Of a stretch of DNA of 64,000 nucleotides, positions 21,415-31,620 are shown piece after piece (position 1 is the stretch's first letter; every line of letters begins with the position of its first letter). Source of the DNA: Hesseltinella vesiculosa (lineage: Eukaryota; Mucoromycota; Mucoromycetes; Mucorales; Cunninghamellaceae). The position numbers and the translations under genes were made by a program. The stretch is from positions 186,001 to 250,000 of the forward strand of contig MCGT01000008.1 of the NCBI GenBank assembly GCA_002104935.1, given 5' to 3'. Under the pieces are notes generated by a model. That model did no database searches. It was not told the DNA's origin and was given only the letters and a program-made list of their open reading frames with translations.

Positions 21415-23085
21415 CTAATCTTTCTTCTTCAAAGGCTCCGGATAAATAACAGCGTACAAGTTGTTAAAAAAACCACGGTCATACACGTTTTCGACTTCGT
21501 CAAAGCTGAGAATTTGCCTACCACGTGGCGACGCTGGTTTCACCTGGCGCCTTCCATTGCTTCTTGATTTTTTCTTTGCCATGGGTTCGTCGCCCCCGTC
21601 TGTCACCCACAGTTCACCTCGGTCAATGGCATCTTGAATGAGCTCCCATTTAAATGCTTCGTTGGTTGTAATACCCCTGCCAGCAAGGTACACTCTACGG
21701 AAATAATAAAGAATGAGTCCAGCCCTTCTCCGCAAGATGACACTTACTGGTATACTGCAAATATAAACACCACCATCGAGACAACAATTGCCAGAATGCC
21801 AATGGAGCCGATAATACGGTCGGTTTGAAAGATATGCTATGACAACAGGTGAGTCGCTTTGATTTGACTCGTGACCTCACCGCACCTCTCACTTACAACC
21901 ATCGATTGCCGATAAGTCAAAGGAGAATGTTCGCCCGTAACTCGGTCCACAAAGTAAGCATGATCTAAGCCCCATTCAATGATCATGCCGCTGTAGATCT
22001 GGAAGCAAAGGTAGGCACCATAAGCGCAGAACTGCGTCAGGTTGAAGAGAAAGAGCAAAAAGAAGCGATGGTTGTTGTAGCCGACACATTGATTGAGCCA
22101 TGCACAGTGATGGTCAGCCTTTGCAATGCAGGCATGACACATAGAACAGTGTTTTGATCTTGCAGGTCTAGATGCATATGAGAAAAACTGAGTACTCTTT
22201 TTTTTTTCTCTCCCTGACGGACTCCTTACTTTACTAGATCGCATGTGGAGCAATTCTTGGGCTCAAATATTAAGCCGTCGTAGGGAAACAGTGCAAGGTG
22301 CTCCTTGATATTCTTGCTAGTGATGGTCCCGGGATCGGCAGTGCAGGCAATGTAATAGCACACATACAGCCATATAATTTGCACAGGAATCACGTATCTG
22401 TCCAGCGTATTGGGAACGAGGTCATGAGCCACGTTTTGCTCACGTTCATATTAGCTAGACTTACAAGTGAACCCGGCCCAAGTATGCATTTGGTACATGT
22501 GGCAACGCCCTGACCAAAAAGCCGCCAATCGACACAGACGTCAAGACCATGAAGAAAACCTAATAGGAACGCGTGAGATGTAAAATAAACCATGGCAAAA
22601 GTCGGGATCCGGGAATGACACACGTTGGACATGTCACCTTTTAGAATACTGGAAATGCTTTACCTGAAGTAATGGATTCCGAGATTGGCATGTATAACCC
22701 CAGGCTCTTGCCAAGCGATCAAGATTGGATTGGCCTAGAGTTCTACGAAGTGCTGATCTGTGTGCGACAAGGGACAATAAAGAAAACGATGAACAGATCG
22801 CCTTTAGCGTCTTGCTCGCAATGACTTACTGGATGGACCGAGGTATAGTTGAGGTTAAGAGTCGATGAGCTGAACCAACAATACCATGTCTAAAAAAAGT
22901 ACATATAAAAAAAAGTCCAAACGCTTTAGAAACGTCTTACTTCAAACGAGGATTTTCGCCAAACAGCAAGATAAATAGTGACAAGCAAATCACCGCTAAA
23001 AGTAACAGTAAAATAATAAGGCTGTTGTACTAAAAATAGAAGAATCATGAGAGGCGTGGACTATCTAATGCATCGTTCGTACCAT
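21415..23085 (-). CDS. DHHC palmitoyltransferase, Swf1/ZDHHC4-like, 382 aa
   Basis: Nine exons: 23083-23085 (ATG only), 22941-23029, 22830-22889, 22664-22757, 22465-22559, 22230-22397, 21897-22167, 21748-21836 and 21415-21694. The first exon contributes only the ATG. Next comes a strongly hydrophobic N-terminal segment (SLIILLLLLLAVICLSLFILL), then further membrane segments, a TADPGT motif, the Cys-rich domain KHCSMCHACIAKADHHCAW with DHHC at 188-191, two more membrane segments, and a basic C-terminal tail. DHHC enzymes S-acylate proteins on the cytosolic face of ER or Golgi. Swf1 acts on SNAREs. The N-terminal membrane segment and spacing favour the Swf1/ZDHHC4 group over Pfa3/Pfa4. The start could lie in an upstream exon, because a TTGTTCAG acceptor-like site precedes the ATG. 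Confidence 0.85.
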
Positions 23086-23990
23086 GTAGAAGCGATTTGG
23101 CCTGAACAAGAAGAAAAAAGGTGAAAAAAAAACCACGCTTGCCAGCCATTTTACAATTACAGAGTCCGCCTCCAGCCGTCTTCATTTTTTCAGTGTCTTT
23201 GGCAAACGTGCCCATGCGACATTTTACTTTGATTCTTTGGCTCAAGACTGCAGCATAGCAATCTCATTTTTTTTTTTTAAAAAAAAAAGCAAGGTACTAT
23301 CCTGGCTGACCTAGTCAAATATCATGCTGGTGTATGTTCAACGAAGACAATGAATATCCAATTTGGAAGCTGAGCAAACGCATGGTGCATATACAATAGA
23401 AACAATCCCACCGCAACAAAAGCTAATCTATTATCTGAAACTGTGTGCAATTGCAGGGAAGAAAAGAAAAGCTCAGAAAACAAGAAAATTGATACCGGTG
23501 GGTCATCTCGTGAACAAGCGCACGGGCTCTGGATAGACTTGGCAATTTAGCGCGCAAGGTGCAAGTGGTAATATTGTGGCTATGAGTCTCTCATACGTCT
23601 TCAAGCGACGCCTTCGACGTGTAAAAAAGCTAACCCGACAGTCTCATACAGAGTAACACACGCTTCCAAAAAAAACATGGAAGGCACAAGTGCTGCCCAA
23701 AAAAAAAAGTCCAAAAACCAATACGGGGACAGACAACAGGAATGTGAGCTACAGATGGGCATGTTGAATAGAAGAAGTAAAATGGGCTCAGATAAAAAAA
23801 AAAGCCAGACAAATAGGCGTCATCAGATTGCGTATGTCACTAAAGAGGGGACGCCGGCTTTCGGTCGTCATTTGGCGACTGCCAGGTATTTCTTTGAGAT
23901 GTGAAAAAATAGTTTTGACTGGTGACCCAATCGGACAAACCGCTGAAATTTTCAAGCAAAAACAAATGCGTGAGAAATCATTTTGAGTGC
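23086..23990. other. Intergenic stretch, nothing recognised
   Basis: Upstream flank of the DHHC gene and left flank of the foldback element. No gene motif was seen on either strand. Confidence 0.45.
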
Positions 23991-24972
23991 ACGTTTGCCA
24001 GCCTAGACAATTTTAACGAAGGTCATTTCTCACCATTTTGTACTGGCATGCAAAGTTTGGGGTGAATTTATTTAGCTCAATTTTGCGCTGTGATGTTTGA
24101 TCAGATGGCCTGGGGGTCCCCTGGTGAAAATGGCCGATTTTTCATTTTTTTTAGCTGGCGATTCGGAGGTGTCAAAACGAAACGGATCAAAAGTTGGCTG
24201 GGCGACTTTCGTCAATCGACCTGATACTTTCAGCATCATCATCGTCCATGCATTTGCGATCTCGTGCAACATTCCACATTGATCCAGTCACTCAAAAGTG
24301 CTGTGGCAACGTTTGCTTTTTTTTTTTTTTTTTAAAAAAAAATGGCATCGCCATATTCAGTCTCCGCGCGGTGCCTTTCGACTCCTGGCTGCTGCACGCA
24401 GGTCAAATCTAAATCAAATTAAAGGTGAACCCTTCTCTAAAACAATCAAAAATCAAAAGTTTCAACTTGATGAATAAATACCATGCTTTTATCACCCCGC
24501 ACTTGAGGATGGCAACGGCTTTCACTGTTTATCGATTGTCGTGCGTGGCAGCCAGGAGTTGAAAGGCAGCGCGCGGAGACTGAATATGGCGATGCCATTT
24601 TTTAAAAAAAAAAAAAAAAGCAAACGTTGCCACAGCACTTTTGAGTGACTGGATCAATGTGGAATGTTGCACGAGATCGCAAATGCATGAACGATGATGA
24701 TGCTGAAAGTATCAGGTCGATTGACGAAAGTCGCCCAGCCAACTTTTGATCCGTTTCGTTTTGACACCTCCGAATCGCCAGCTAAAAAAAATGAAAAATC
24801 GGCCATTTTCACCAGGGGACCCCCAGGCCATCTGATCAAACATCACAGCGCAAAATTGAGCTAAATAAATTCACCCCAAACTTTGCATGCCAGTACAAAA
24901 TGATGAGGTTTGTCACTCACTCGAAACTGCAGCTCTCACACTGGAGGGAAGAGCCTGAAGGCTGGCAAACGT
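23991..24972. mobile_element. Foldback (long inverted repeat) element, about 980 bases
   Basis: The left arm (23991-24399) and right arm (24541-24972) are inverted copies of each other around a 141-base spacer. Outside poly-T length and a handful of substitutions, the arms are essentially identical. Each arm carries the same 61-codon open frame (starts MIRWPGGPLVKMADF), at 24097-24282 on the plus strand and 24654-24839 on the minus strand. Diverged solo arms occur at 8.4 kb and 52.6 kb. No transposase is encoded. It could be a foldback/MITE-like non-autonomous element, or a local inverted duplication of a dispersed repeat. Target-site duplications could not be fixed by eye. Confidence 0.75.
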
Positions 24973-25443
24973 GAAGTAAAAATGGTTTTGGAGAGAGCAC
25001 TTGAAAAGGTTTAGACTCGTCTGATTGGTTCATCCCCAAATATCTATTCGTGCCTCTAAGAAAAATCTGGTAGCCATAAATGATGGGCTATCCGGTGGAA
25101 GGCACATTTAACTTGTTCATTTTAAAAAAGCACACTCACTAGCGCCGAAGGACTTTTTTAGGGTGCACACTGGCAATAACTCCAGATCGAAAAAGGTGAC
25201 ACACCAAGTTATTTCTTTTTTGCGCCGGCTGAATATGATCGGTTCAGTCTGGTATCAATGTGAGTGCCAACTGTGTTAACATCTTTGCCAACATTTTAAA
25301 ATTGTACGAAATGGTGTCTGCTTTTCCATGGTGATCGTCCTGCTTCATGAATACCAGGTCTAAATTCGGCTGTATCAGTAAAAAAAAATAAAGACGCTTT
25401 ATTTTCGTTGAACACAGGGAATTGACACAGCACCGAGCTAACT
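24973..25443. other. Intergenic stretch, nothing recognised
   Basis: Right flank of the foldback element. No coding or RNA feature was recognised. Confidence 0.45.
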
Positions 25444-25806
25444 CTAGCTGGTACGTCGAGCCACAAATCCTTGGCCTAATGAGTCTGCGCCAGGGATGGC
25501 TTGCGTTGCAGCAACCGTTGCAATCGGATCCTCTGGCTTCTCAGGATCGTACATGGTGACTTTGAATGTTGGGTTATTGGAGGCTGTCATTCTCAGAGGT
25601 ACTTTAAAGGAATCTTGAATCATGGAGGTGTGTTTTTCAGCCGTTGTAAGCACAACATCAAGTGAAGAGTAGTCCACAGATCCACCATCGAAGTTTCCAG
25701 CAAGTATTCCAAACTGAGGCACATTGATTATCATTGAGGTGGTTCCATTTGATGAATTGAGTCCAACGCTCCCTTTTGCTGTGACCTTTGACTTTGTGTC
25801 TGACAT
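25444..25806 (-). CDS. Hypothetical protein, 120 aa
   Basis: An ATG at 25806 opens MSDTKSKVTAKGSVG... and the frame ends ...GQGFVARRTS. The composition looks coding: varied residues with few homopolymers. It has a mix of Ser/Thr and short hydrophobic strands (SMIINVPQFGILAG, SLDVVLTTAEKHT, FKVTMYDPEKPEDPIATVAA), suggesting a small beta-rich domain. No signal peptide or membrane segment. No family was recognised. It lies in a gene-poor tract beside the foldback element, so a lineage-specific gene or repeat-associated frame are both possible. Confidence 0.5.
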   Translation of the reverse strand: MSDTKSKVTAKGSVGLNSSNGTTSMIINVPQFGILAGNFDGGSVDYSSLDVVLTTAEKHTSMIQDSFKVPLRMTASNNPTFKVTMYDPEKPEDPIATVAATQAIPGADSLGQGFVARRTS

Positions 25807-26108
25807 TTTTTTCTGGTAAAAGGCAAGGGAGAGGCGCAGGTGGGTTTCGATTTTTTTTTTTTTTACTGACACGTCATTTGTGAGACCGGAGAGAACATTG
25901 ATGAAACCACAGCTTACCGTCGTATAGATCAGCCTTTCCCAATAGTCTTTGCTTATTGGAATGAAATGATACTGTATAGCTATATAACGATATTACAAAT
26001 GGACGTGGAATAATGGTAAGAAGCCAAGTCGTCAGCGTTTGAAAAATCGTATCTGATGCAAGGCATCAGCTTTTTTTTGTCATATACTCCTCGGAAAATT
26101 TTTATTCT
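25807..26108. other. Short intergenic stretch, nothing recognised
   Basis: AT-rich flank between two unassigned frames. No motif was seen. Confidence 0.4.
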
Positions 26109-26428
26109 TCAATACCGGTACACTCGCTCGTGAATTTGGAAATGTTCCAGAATGTCCTCTCTACCGGCAGGGTTGATGGGCTTCCAGCTTACCCCCTGAA
26201 ACTGGCACTGCATATCATACTTTGTTCTTCTCATAATCTTCATCAACATGTACAGCGCATCGCAATTTTCCTCGTGTAAATAGTCCCCCCCCCCAAAGAG
26301 CGGCATCTTGTACGATTTGGAATCAATCAGGGGAAGTTGGGTCTTTGTTTGGATTTTGTATAACCAGTCAACCGCAAGCGGCAACACTACAATTTTTTTG
26401 CGTTTCAAGTTCGCAGCTAGTAGGAGAG
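26109..26428 (-). CDS. Unassigned protein-like frame (about 100 aa), probably the last exon of a larger or broken gene
   Basis: The open frame reads NLKRKKIVVLPLAVDWLYKI, then YLHEENCDALYMLMKIMRRT and INPAGREDILEHFQIHERVYRY before the stop. It has no ATG in frame. A CTACTAG acceptor at about 26429 could attach it to an upstream exon, but none was identified with confidence. Residue content (aromatics, charged helices) looks like real protein. It could be a remnant of a mobile-element gene or a short lineage-specific gene. Confidence 0.25.
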
Positions 26429-27142
26429 GCGGTGGGCTTAATCATGTTCACTGCCCGTCAGCGTTTGCACGACTGCAAAAACGTAATGTGGGAAGCAAGG
26501 GAAAGAAAGCCCAGCTTTTTTTTTCGCCAGTTTTTGGCTCGCTGACTGAGGACATCACCACTCGACCTTGTTTATTTTTTTTTTTTTTGGCTTAAATATC
26601 TTTCCACTGGCTTTGCTTACTTTATAATTAACATAAAATGGGAATGGTTAAAGTAAATCGTGTTCCAGATGTAACCATGAAGAGCGAAGATGAACAAACT
26701 TCGCACCTGCCAGCCTTGCTGGCAAGCAATGAACCGCGCAATGACCCAGCTCTTCTGGTCCACCCACTTCAAAGAGTGTGGTTGATCTAGGCTTCGAGAA
26801 AAGAGATATTTGATGCTATCAGACAGTCAATGAAAACGCGCGTTGTCCTTGCAAAAAAAAAAACGAAATAGCTCTGGCAAAGCTGGTGCGACTCAGAGGA
26901 AAGGCGTCCGGGGAAAGTGTTTTCCGAAAATGAAGAAGTCCCTGTTGCTACACGTCACATCCGTGATACAATGTGAAAGATTTATTATCCTAGAGAAACA
27001 AGGCCATTCCCATTCAGCAATCAATGACATGGGTGCGGGCATCTCAGTGGGCTGGCATGGAAACGAGACGGCGGAGTCCGGCCTTGATATAAAAGAAGCG
27101 AAATTTTTTTTACCCGTCCTCAATCTTAAATCGACTTTGACT
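26429..27142. other. Intergenic stretch upstream of the reticulon gene
   Basis: Several short frames, including a 50-codon one from 26638, have no motif. It holds the reticulon promoter. Confidence 0.4.
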
Positions 27143-28180
27143 ATGACTAACAAAGCTAACAATAAGGCTGTGCCAAGAGCTCCTAACACCCCACCTTTGG
27201 ACGAAAATCAGACATCAGGAACAAAGGCATCCGTTGTAGATGGTGCTGCAAAAGTGCGACAGTTTCCAAGAGGTAAGCATCAACTGAGAAAAAAAAAAGG
27301 GAGACTCATGCTATTTTGCTGAAGCGTCAAAGGATGTGCTAAGCCATATGGAAAAAAGTATGAAGCGTATTTTTCTGTGGCAAGATCCTGTCAGATCGGG
27401 TACTTTTTTTGTTTTGATCATGGGTTTCCTCTATCTTTCCAAATCCTACTCGTTGATTCAGATCACAGCTGCATGTTTAACGGTGGCTATTGCTGTCAAC
27501 CTGGCTTATGTGAACATCTCAAAATATTCTCAACGCGTGATGAGCGATGGCCCAGGAGTCAACCCATACCAGTAAGCTTTTTTTTTAAAAAAAAAACTCA
27601 AACGCTTTCGACCTGATATTTTTTCATTGCGATAAAAGATCCGTGCTTGATGATGAGCAACATTTGGCTACAGTGAACCGATCCAGTCTGCAAAGCTCTT
27701 TGGACACTTTAGCAACCCTTGGTGAGCATCTGGCCCAGAAATTAGCCCGCATTGTTTTGGTAGAAGACACGAAGACAAGCATCAAGGTAACTGCTGAAAA
27801 ATAACGGACGTGTCTTTTACTCGGAGACTGAAACTGTTTGTCATTGCCTCGGCAAAAAAAAAAAAAAGTGGTGTGCAGTATTTTACCTGACCTGGAAGTT
27901 GGCTGCATATGTGCCAGGTCGCGTGCTAGCCATGATCGCCACTTTGGTTGCATTTACAGCTCCTGTGTTTTATGCACACAATCAAGAGGTGATTGACACA
28001 CGCTTTTCCCATGTGGGTGAAACCTTGTCTCAGCAATGGTCCAAGGTTGAAAGCCAGCTGCAAGAAAATTGGCATCGGTTCTTTTCGTCGGCTCGATTCA
28101 GATTTTCAAAGCTGGGCACTTCTAGCACGGACGCAAAAAATAGTATGCTTAAAACCTCGGTGACCTTGAAAGAAGAGTGA
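27143..28180 (+). CDS. RTN1: Reticulon-domain ER membrane protein, 278 aa
   Basis: Exons 27143-27272, 27325-27571, 27639-27786 and 27869-28180. After a Pro/Lys-rich N-terminus comes the reticulon homology domain: IFLWQDPVRSGTFF, a first long hydrophobic hairpin (VLIMGFLYL...LTVAIAVNLAYVNI), a hydrophilic stretch of about 70 residues, then a second hairpin (VLAMIATLVAFTAPVFYAH) and the typical IDTRF end. Reticulons wedge into the outer leaflet and shape tubular ER. The last acceptor follows a run of 14 A bases (27854-27867). An alternative acceptor at about 27824 keeps the frame, adding about 15 residues including a Lys run, so the exact exon start is uncertain. Confidence 0.85.
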
Positions 28181-28672
28181 AGGGGGACGAAAGAAAGCAG
28201 TATAAAATAAAAAGAAGCTCGTAAAAAAAGCTGTGTGAACGAGGCCCTGCCCCTTGCAGCAAACATAAACATGTGTGCTATCGTGCCTTGTTGCCTTTTT
28301 ATTTTTTTTTTATTTTTTGTGCGTGTGGGTGTGTTTTTTTTTTTTTTTTTCGTTGTGTTTGATTCATTTTGGCGGGTTAAGATAAGAAGAAAGAGCAAGG
28401 ACAATGATTTCGGGAGAGGGGAAACCTCCTATTGTTTGAGAAGCACAATGTCAATGACAGTAGAGAGGTGGTTTAAAAGGCCCCCATTGAAAATGGAGAG
28501 TGGGTTTGCTCCTTTTGTCCACAAGATCAGTGTTTCTCCCTGCAGACTGTTTTTTAGGCTGTTCCTTTGTTTGAAAAGGGGTTGCTCCTCGATTTTTAGA
28601 GTTTCTTCCTCTTCTTTTTTTCTCGAAACCATTTTATTCTCTGACCTTTCTTTTATTACTCACTTTGAAACA
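28181..28672. other. Intergenic stretch with long T tracts
   Basis: 3' flank of the reticulon gene and promoter of the next gene. An open frame continues upstream from 28673 but is a Phe-run artefact of T tracts (28298-28350). Confidence 0.5.
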
Positions 28673-29884
28673 ATGGAAAGCGACGATGCACGATCGATTG
28701 TCAGTGCACCTGGGCTGATGACGACACAAAAAAAAAGCGATATGCCTGACTTCACCGACTTTGCCCTGGATCCTTTTCATTTGACATTTGATAGCCGGGC
28801 ATTGTATGACAAACGTCTGGACATCGACGAGAAGCGGCGCACGCTTGCGCTTTACTTGGAACCGGAGGAAGACACTGCATTGGCTTTTTCGCTGCACGAT
28901 TTCCAAGACCGCTCGTTCACCCGCTTTGGTCCCAACTTTGCTCATAATGCCAACCCGCACGTGCGATTGATTCCAAACATGGTTGTTGAACGTGGGGCTG
29001 AATCTGGCGACCGCTGGCAAGCTGTCATTGACCAAGTGCAGCAGGTCATCCAGTCGGTACTGCACAAACATCAAGCCACCTCACTCACGCCGCCTTCCTT
29101 TGCCGGTTACCGAATTCAAACATCATCCACAGTCAAGCATGATCGCTCGGTTTCCATGTGCTTGAAGCTCGATCCTGCCTATGAAAAAATCAGCCAGGCC
29201 ATTCAGTCGCAGTTGGCATCGTCGTTTGCTCAGGCTGGTATGAAGCAGCCGCCGCTGCTCGACAGCAGCGACCTGCCAACGAAGTCAACCGGTACGGACC
29301 CATCACAGCAAGAGAGCAGCAACTTCACTGAGGAAGCTTTACTTGTCCGTGACATGAGCCAGACGAGCTGTTCGACGGTGACCTCGGCTCCTTCGACCCC
29401 GACCCCTACCGACACGACACCAACCAAAACCACAATCAAGGCTGGCACCCCTTGCTCACCCCCTATCAGTTTTGTCACACCTACCACATCCTGCTTGCTT
29501 GACCGCATGATCCTTGCCAGCTACCCATCACATCTCAGCACGCTTCGCCCGCCTTCGCGGCTGCAGTTGAAAAAAATGCGGGACTTGGCCAAGGATACAG
29601 TGGAAATCAACGACTGGATGCGACATGGTATCCGCTGGAAGATCACATTGTACGAGATCATGCTGGAGTGTCCTCGTGTAGTTGGTGTCAAGGAGCAGCT
29701 GAAGAAGATCCACACTTGGCCGATCCGTCCTATCGAAAAACCGAAGTCTTTTGTTCTGCCTGTGATGCTGCGTATCAAGCTGGCTGTCATGTCTTCTTGG
29801 TTCCGTGTATCACCTGTGGTCATTGAACCCAAGCGTATCCAAGCAATGGCCCATACCATCCGTCCCTCAGAACCTGTTTGTTAA
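28673..29884 (+). CDS. Conserved-looking hypothetical protein, 403 aa, single exon
   Basis: The ATG at 28673 (MESDDARSIVSAPG) was preferred over upstream in-frame ATGs, which lie in T-tract-coded Phe runs. The N-terminal half is globular looking (FHLTFDSRALYDKRLDIDEK, LHDFQDRSFTRFGPNF, IPNMVVERGAESGDRWQAVI). A low-complexity Ser/Thr/Pro linker spans about residues 205-265. The C-terminal about 125 residues are ordered: LQLKKMRDLAKDTVEINDWM, YEIMLECPRVVGVKEQLKKI, VLPVMLRIKLAVMSSWFRVS. No catalytic motif, signal peptide or membrane span is obvious. No family was recognised. Intronless structure is unusual beside its neighbours. Confidence 0.75.
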   Translation: MESDDARSIVSAPGLMTTQKKSDMPDFTDFALDPFHLTFDSRALYDKRLDIDEKRRTLALYLEPEEDTALAFSLHDFQDRSFTRFGPNFAHNANPHVRLIPNMVVERGAESGDRWQAVIDQVQQVIQSVLHKHQATSLTPPSFAGYRIQTSSTVKHDRSVSMCLKLDPAYEKISQAIQSQLASSFAQAGMKQPPLLDSSDLPTKSTGTDPSQQESSNFTEEALLVRDMSQTSCSTVTSAPSTPTPTDTTPTKTTIKAGTPCSPPISFVTPTTSCLLDRMILASYPSHLSTLRPPSRLQLKKMRDLAKDTVEINDWMRHGIRWKITLYEIMLECPRVVGVKEQLKKIHTWPIRPIEKPKSFVLPVMLRIKLAVMSSWFRVSPVVIEPKRIQAMAHTIRPSEPVC

Positions 29885-30093
29885 ATCCTAGCCTTGCCTT
29901 TGATGCTTTTCCGCTCGTTTTTTTTTTTTGAACTCGTGCCCAAATCCCCTCCTTTTTTTTTACCTATTGAATGCCTATCATTGTTGCTGTTTTTATGGTC
30001 ATCTCCTTTTCTTTATAGCTATTTAATCCTTACACACCTCCTAATAAACTATATTCTCTTTTTATTTTTTTCACTGAACAACACCAAGCCCGC

Positions 30094-31432
30094 CTATTTG
30101 AGCTTGTCCAAGCAGCTGAATTTGTTTTGGTCGAAGCTTTCGTGAGGACGGCAAGAAGCAGAGGCAAAGATTCTCTTGTCGTCTGGGCAGAAAGTGATGA
30201 CATTAGGGATCTTGTAACAAATGTTGTCAAAGTAGTGGACTTCCTGCTTGCGCAGAAGCGAGACTGCACCAAATGTGGTGATGATGGGGTCAGCCCTGAG
30301 GGAAAAAAAAAAGGATCAGATTGTCTTGTTCGGTAGCGGCCTGTTCTCTCGATTTACCATCGTTCATAAAAGATACCGCCTTCACGTTCAATGTGTTCAA
30401 AGTAGCGTTGGTATTCCTTTCCTCTGAAGAATCGGGCATCACCAATCTATGAAGAAATTGTGTTAGGGTTACCATGGCAACGTCGCGAGCGAACGGTTTC
30501 ACGAACCTGGAAGTTGTTCCAAAAGTGGCAGTTGTTGAGGGTATCATCACCATTAACAAAGGCTGGCCAGAGGGAATCAGGGTCGCTAGGCAGGATGACA
30601 TCACCAGGGCGTTCGTACATGAATTTCTTGAGAGATTGGTGTAGGCTGGGGATGGTTTGCTTGAACTCAAACATGAACATGTTGTAGGACATCTTGTATT
30701 TGTTGGTTTGCATAAACTCAAAGACGTCGTAGTTGATGTTGCAAGGGTATTGGGTACCGGCTTCGAAATGCCAATAGTAATCAAGGTCACTCATAGCAGG
30801 GTGCCTATAGGAAGGGGGTGAGCGCGTGCGTTTTTAATTTTTTCTTCCTGACACACTTACGTGAACATGGTGCCACCAATGAATCGAGCCTTGAAGCGGA
30901 AGTTTTCGCTGTCGCCAAAGACGATATCTTTCAAGTTGACGCGAGCTTCGGCAGCCTTTTCCAAGCTGATATGTTTGGGATAGCCAAAGTAGGGGGTCTT
31001 GCCGACAGCAGCAAAGATGACATTGCCATTGGCAGTGGCAGAAACCAGAGTCTTGAATTCGTCCGTAGGTTCATCCTCAGTGAAGACAATGTAGGGGTAG
31101 TTGCGCTCTCGGTTGAATCGGTCTTCCAGGTTGTGCATGGTGGTACGGAGCTTGGTCATGGAATCAAGATCGCTACCGGCAAACACAACCAAGGCAGCTT
31201 TGAGTTTGGGATTGGGATGGTTGAGTTTCTTGATAGGTTTGTAGAGATAGGGATCGACCCAGCCTGAACTGTGCGACTTGGACGATGAGCCTTTCAGAGA
31301 CCAATTGCTTGCGTCCATTCTTTGTGATTCACCAGGAACAGCAACAAAGTAGCCAAGGATCGTCAGACACACAAGGAAACATGCTAATGTTGCCCCTTTG
31401 ATCAGGGTTCTTTTCTTCATAGACCCAAGCAT
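30094..31432 (-). CDS. GT15 alpha-1,2-mannosyltransferase (Kre2/Mnt1/Ktr family), 386 aa
   Basis: Exons 30861-31432, 30507-30804, 30358-30446 and 30094-30295. It is a type II membrane protein: a short basic N-terminus, one membrane anchor (ATLACFLVCLTILGYFVAVP), a Ser-rich stem, then the GT15 catalytic domain (KAALVVFAGSDLDSMTKL, YPYIVFTEDEPTDEF, FGYPKHISLEKAAEAR, FRFKARFIGGTMFTHPAM, YYWHFEAGTQYPCNINYDVF, GDDTLNNCHFWNNFQIGDARFFR, ADPIITTFGAVSLL). The Glu in WHFEAG corresponds to the proposed nucleophile region WRVEP of Kre2. These Golgi enzymes add mannose to O- and N-linked glycans from GDP-mannose. The stop lies about 210 bases from the convergent upstream gene's stop. A second ATG 12 bases inside is also possible. 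Confidence 0.93.
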
Positions 31433-31620
31433 GCGTTCAATAAAAAAGAAAAAAAGTGCAAAGAAAGAAGCAGATAAAAAAAGAGCTATTCTTTTTTTTA
31501 AAAAATGTGCTGAGTTGCCCATTCCAAGGGGAGAATGGCCCCTTCATTCTTTTTCTCTTTTTTTTTTCCACACTCTTTTTTTTTTTTTGCGTATCTTCAG
31601 CATCTGTTTAGACACCTAGA

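Noticed and set aside
28235..28672. In-frame upstream extension of the 403-aa gene
   Set aside because: It encodes long Phe runs from T tracts and low-quality hydrophobic sequence; the ATG at 28673 begins the coding-like part.
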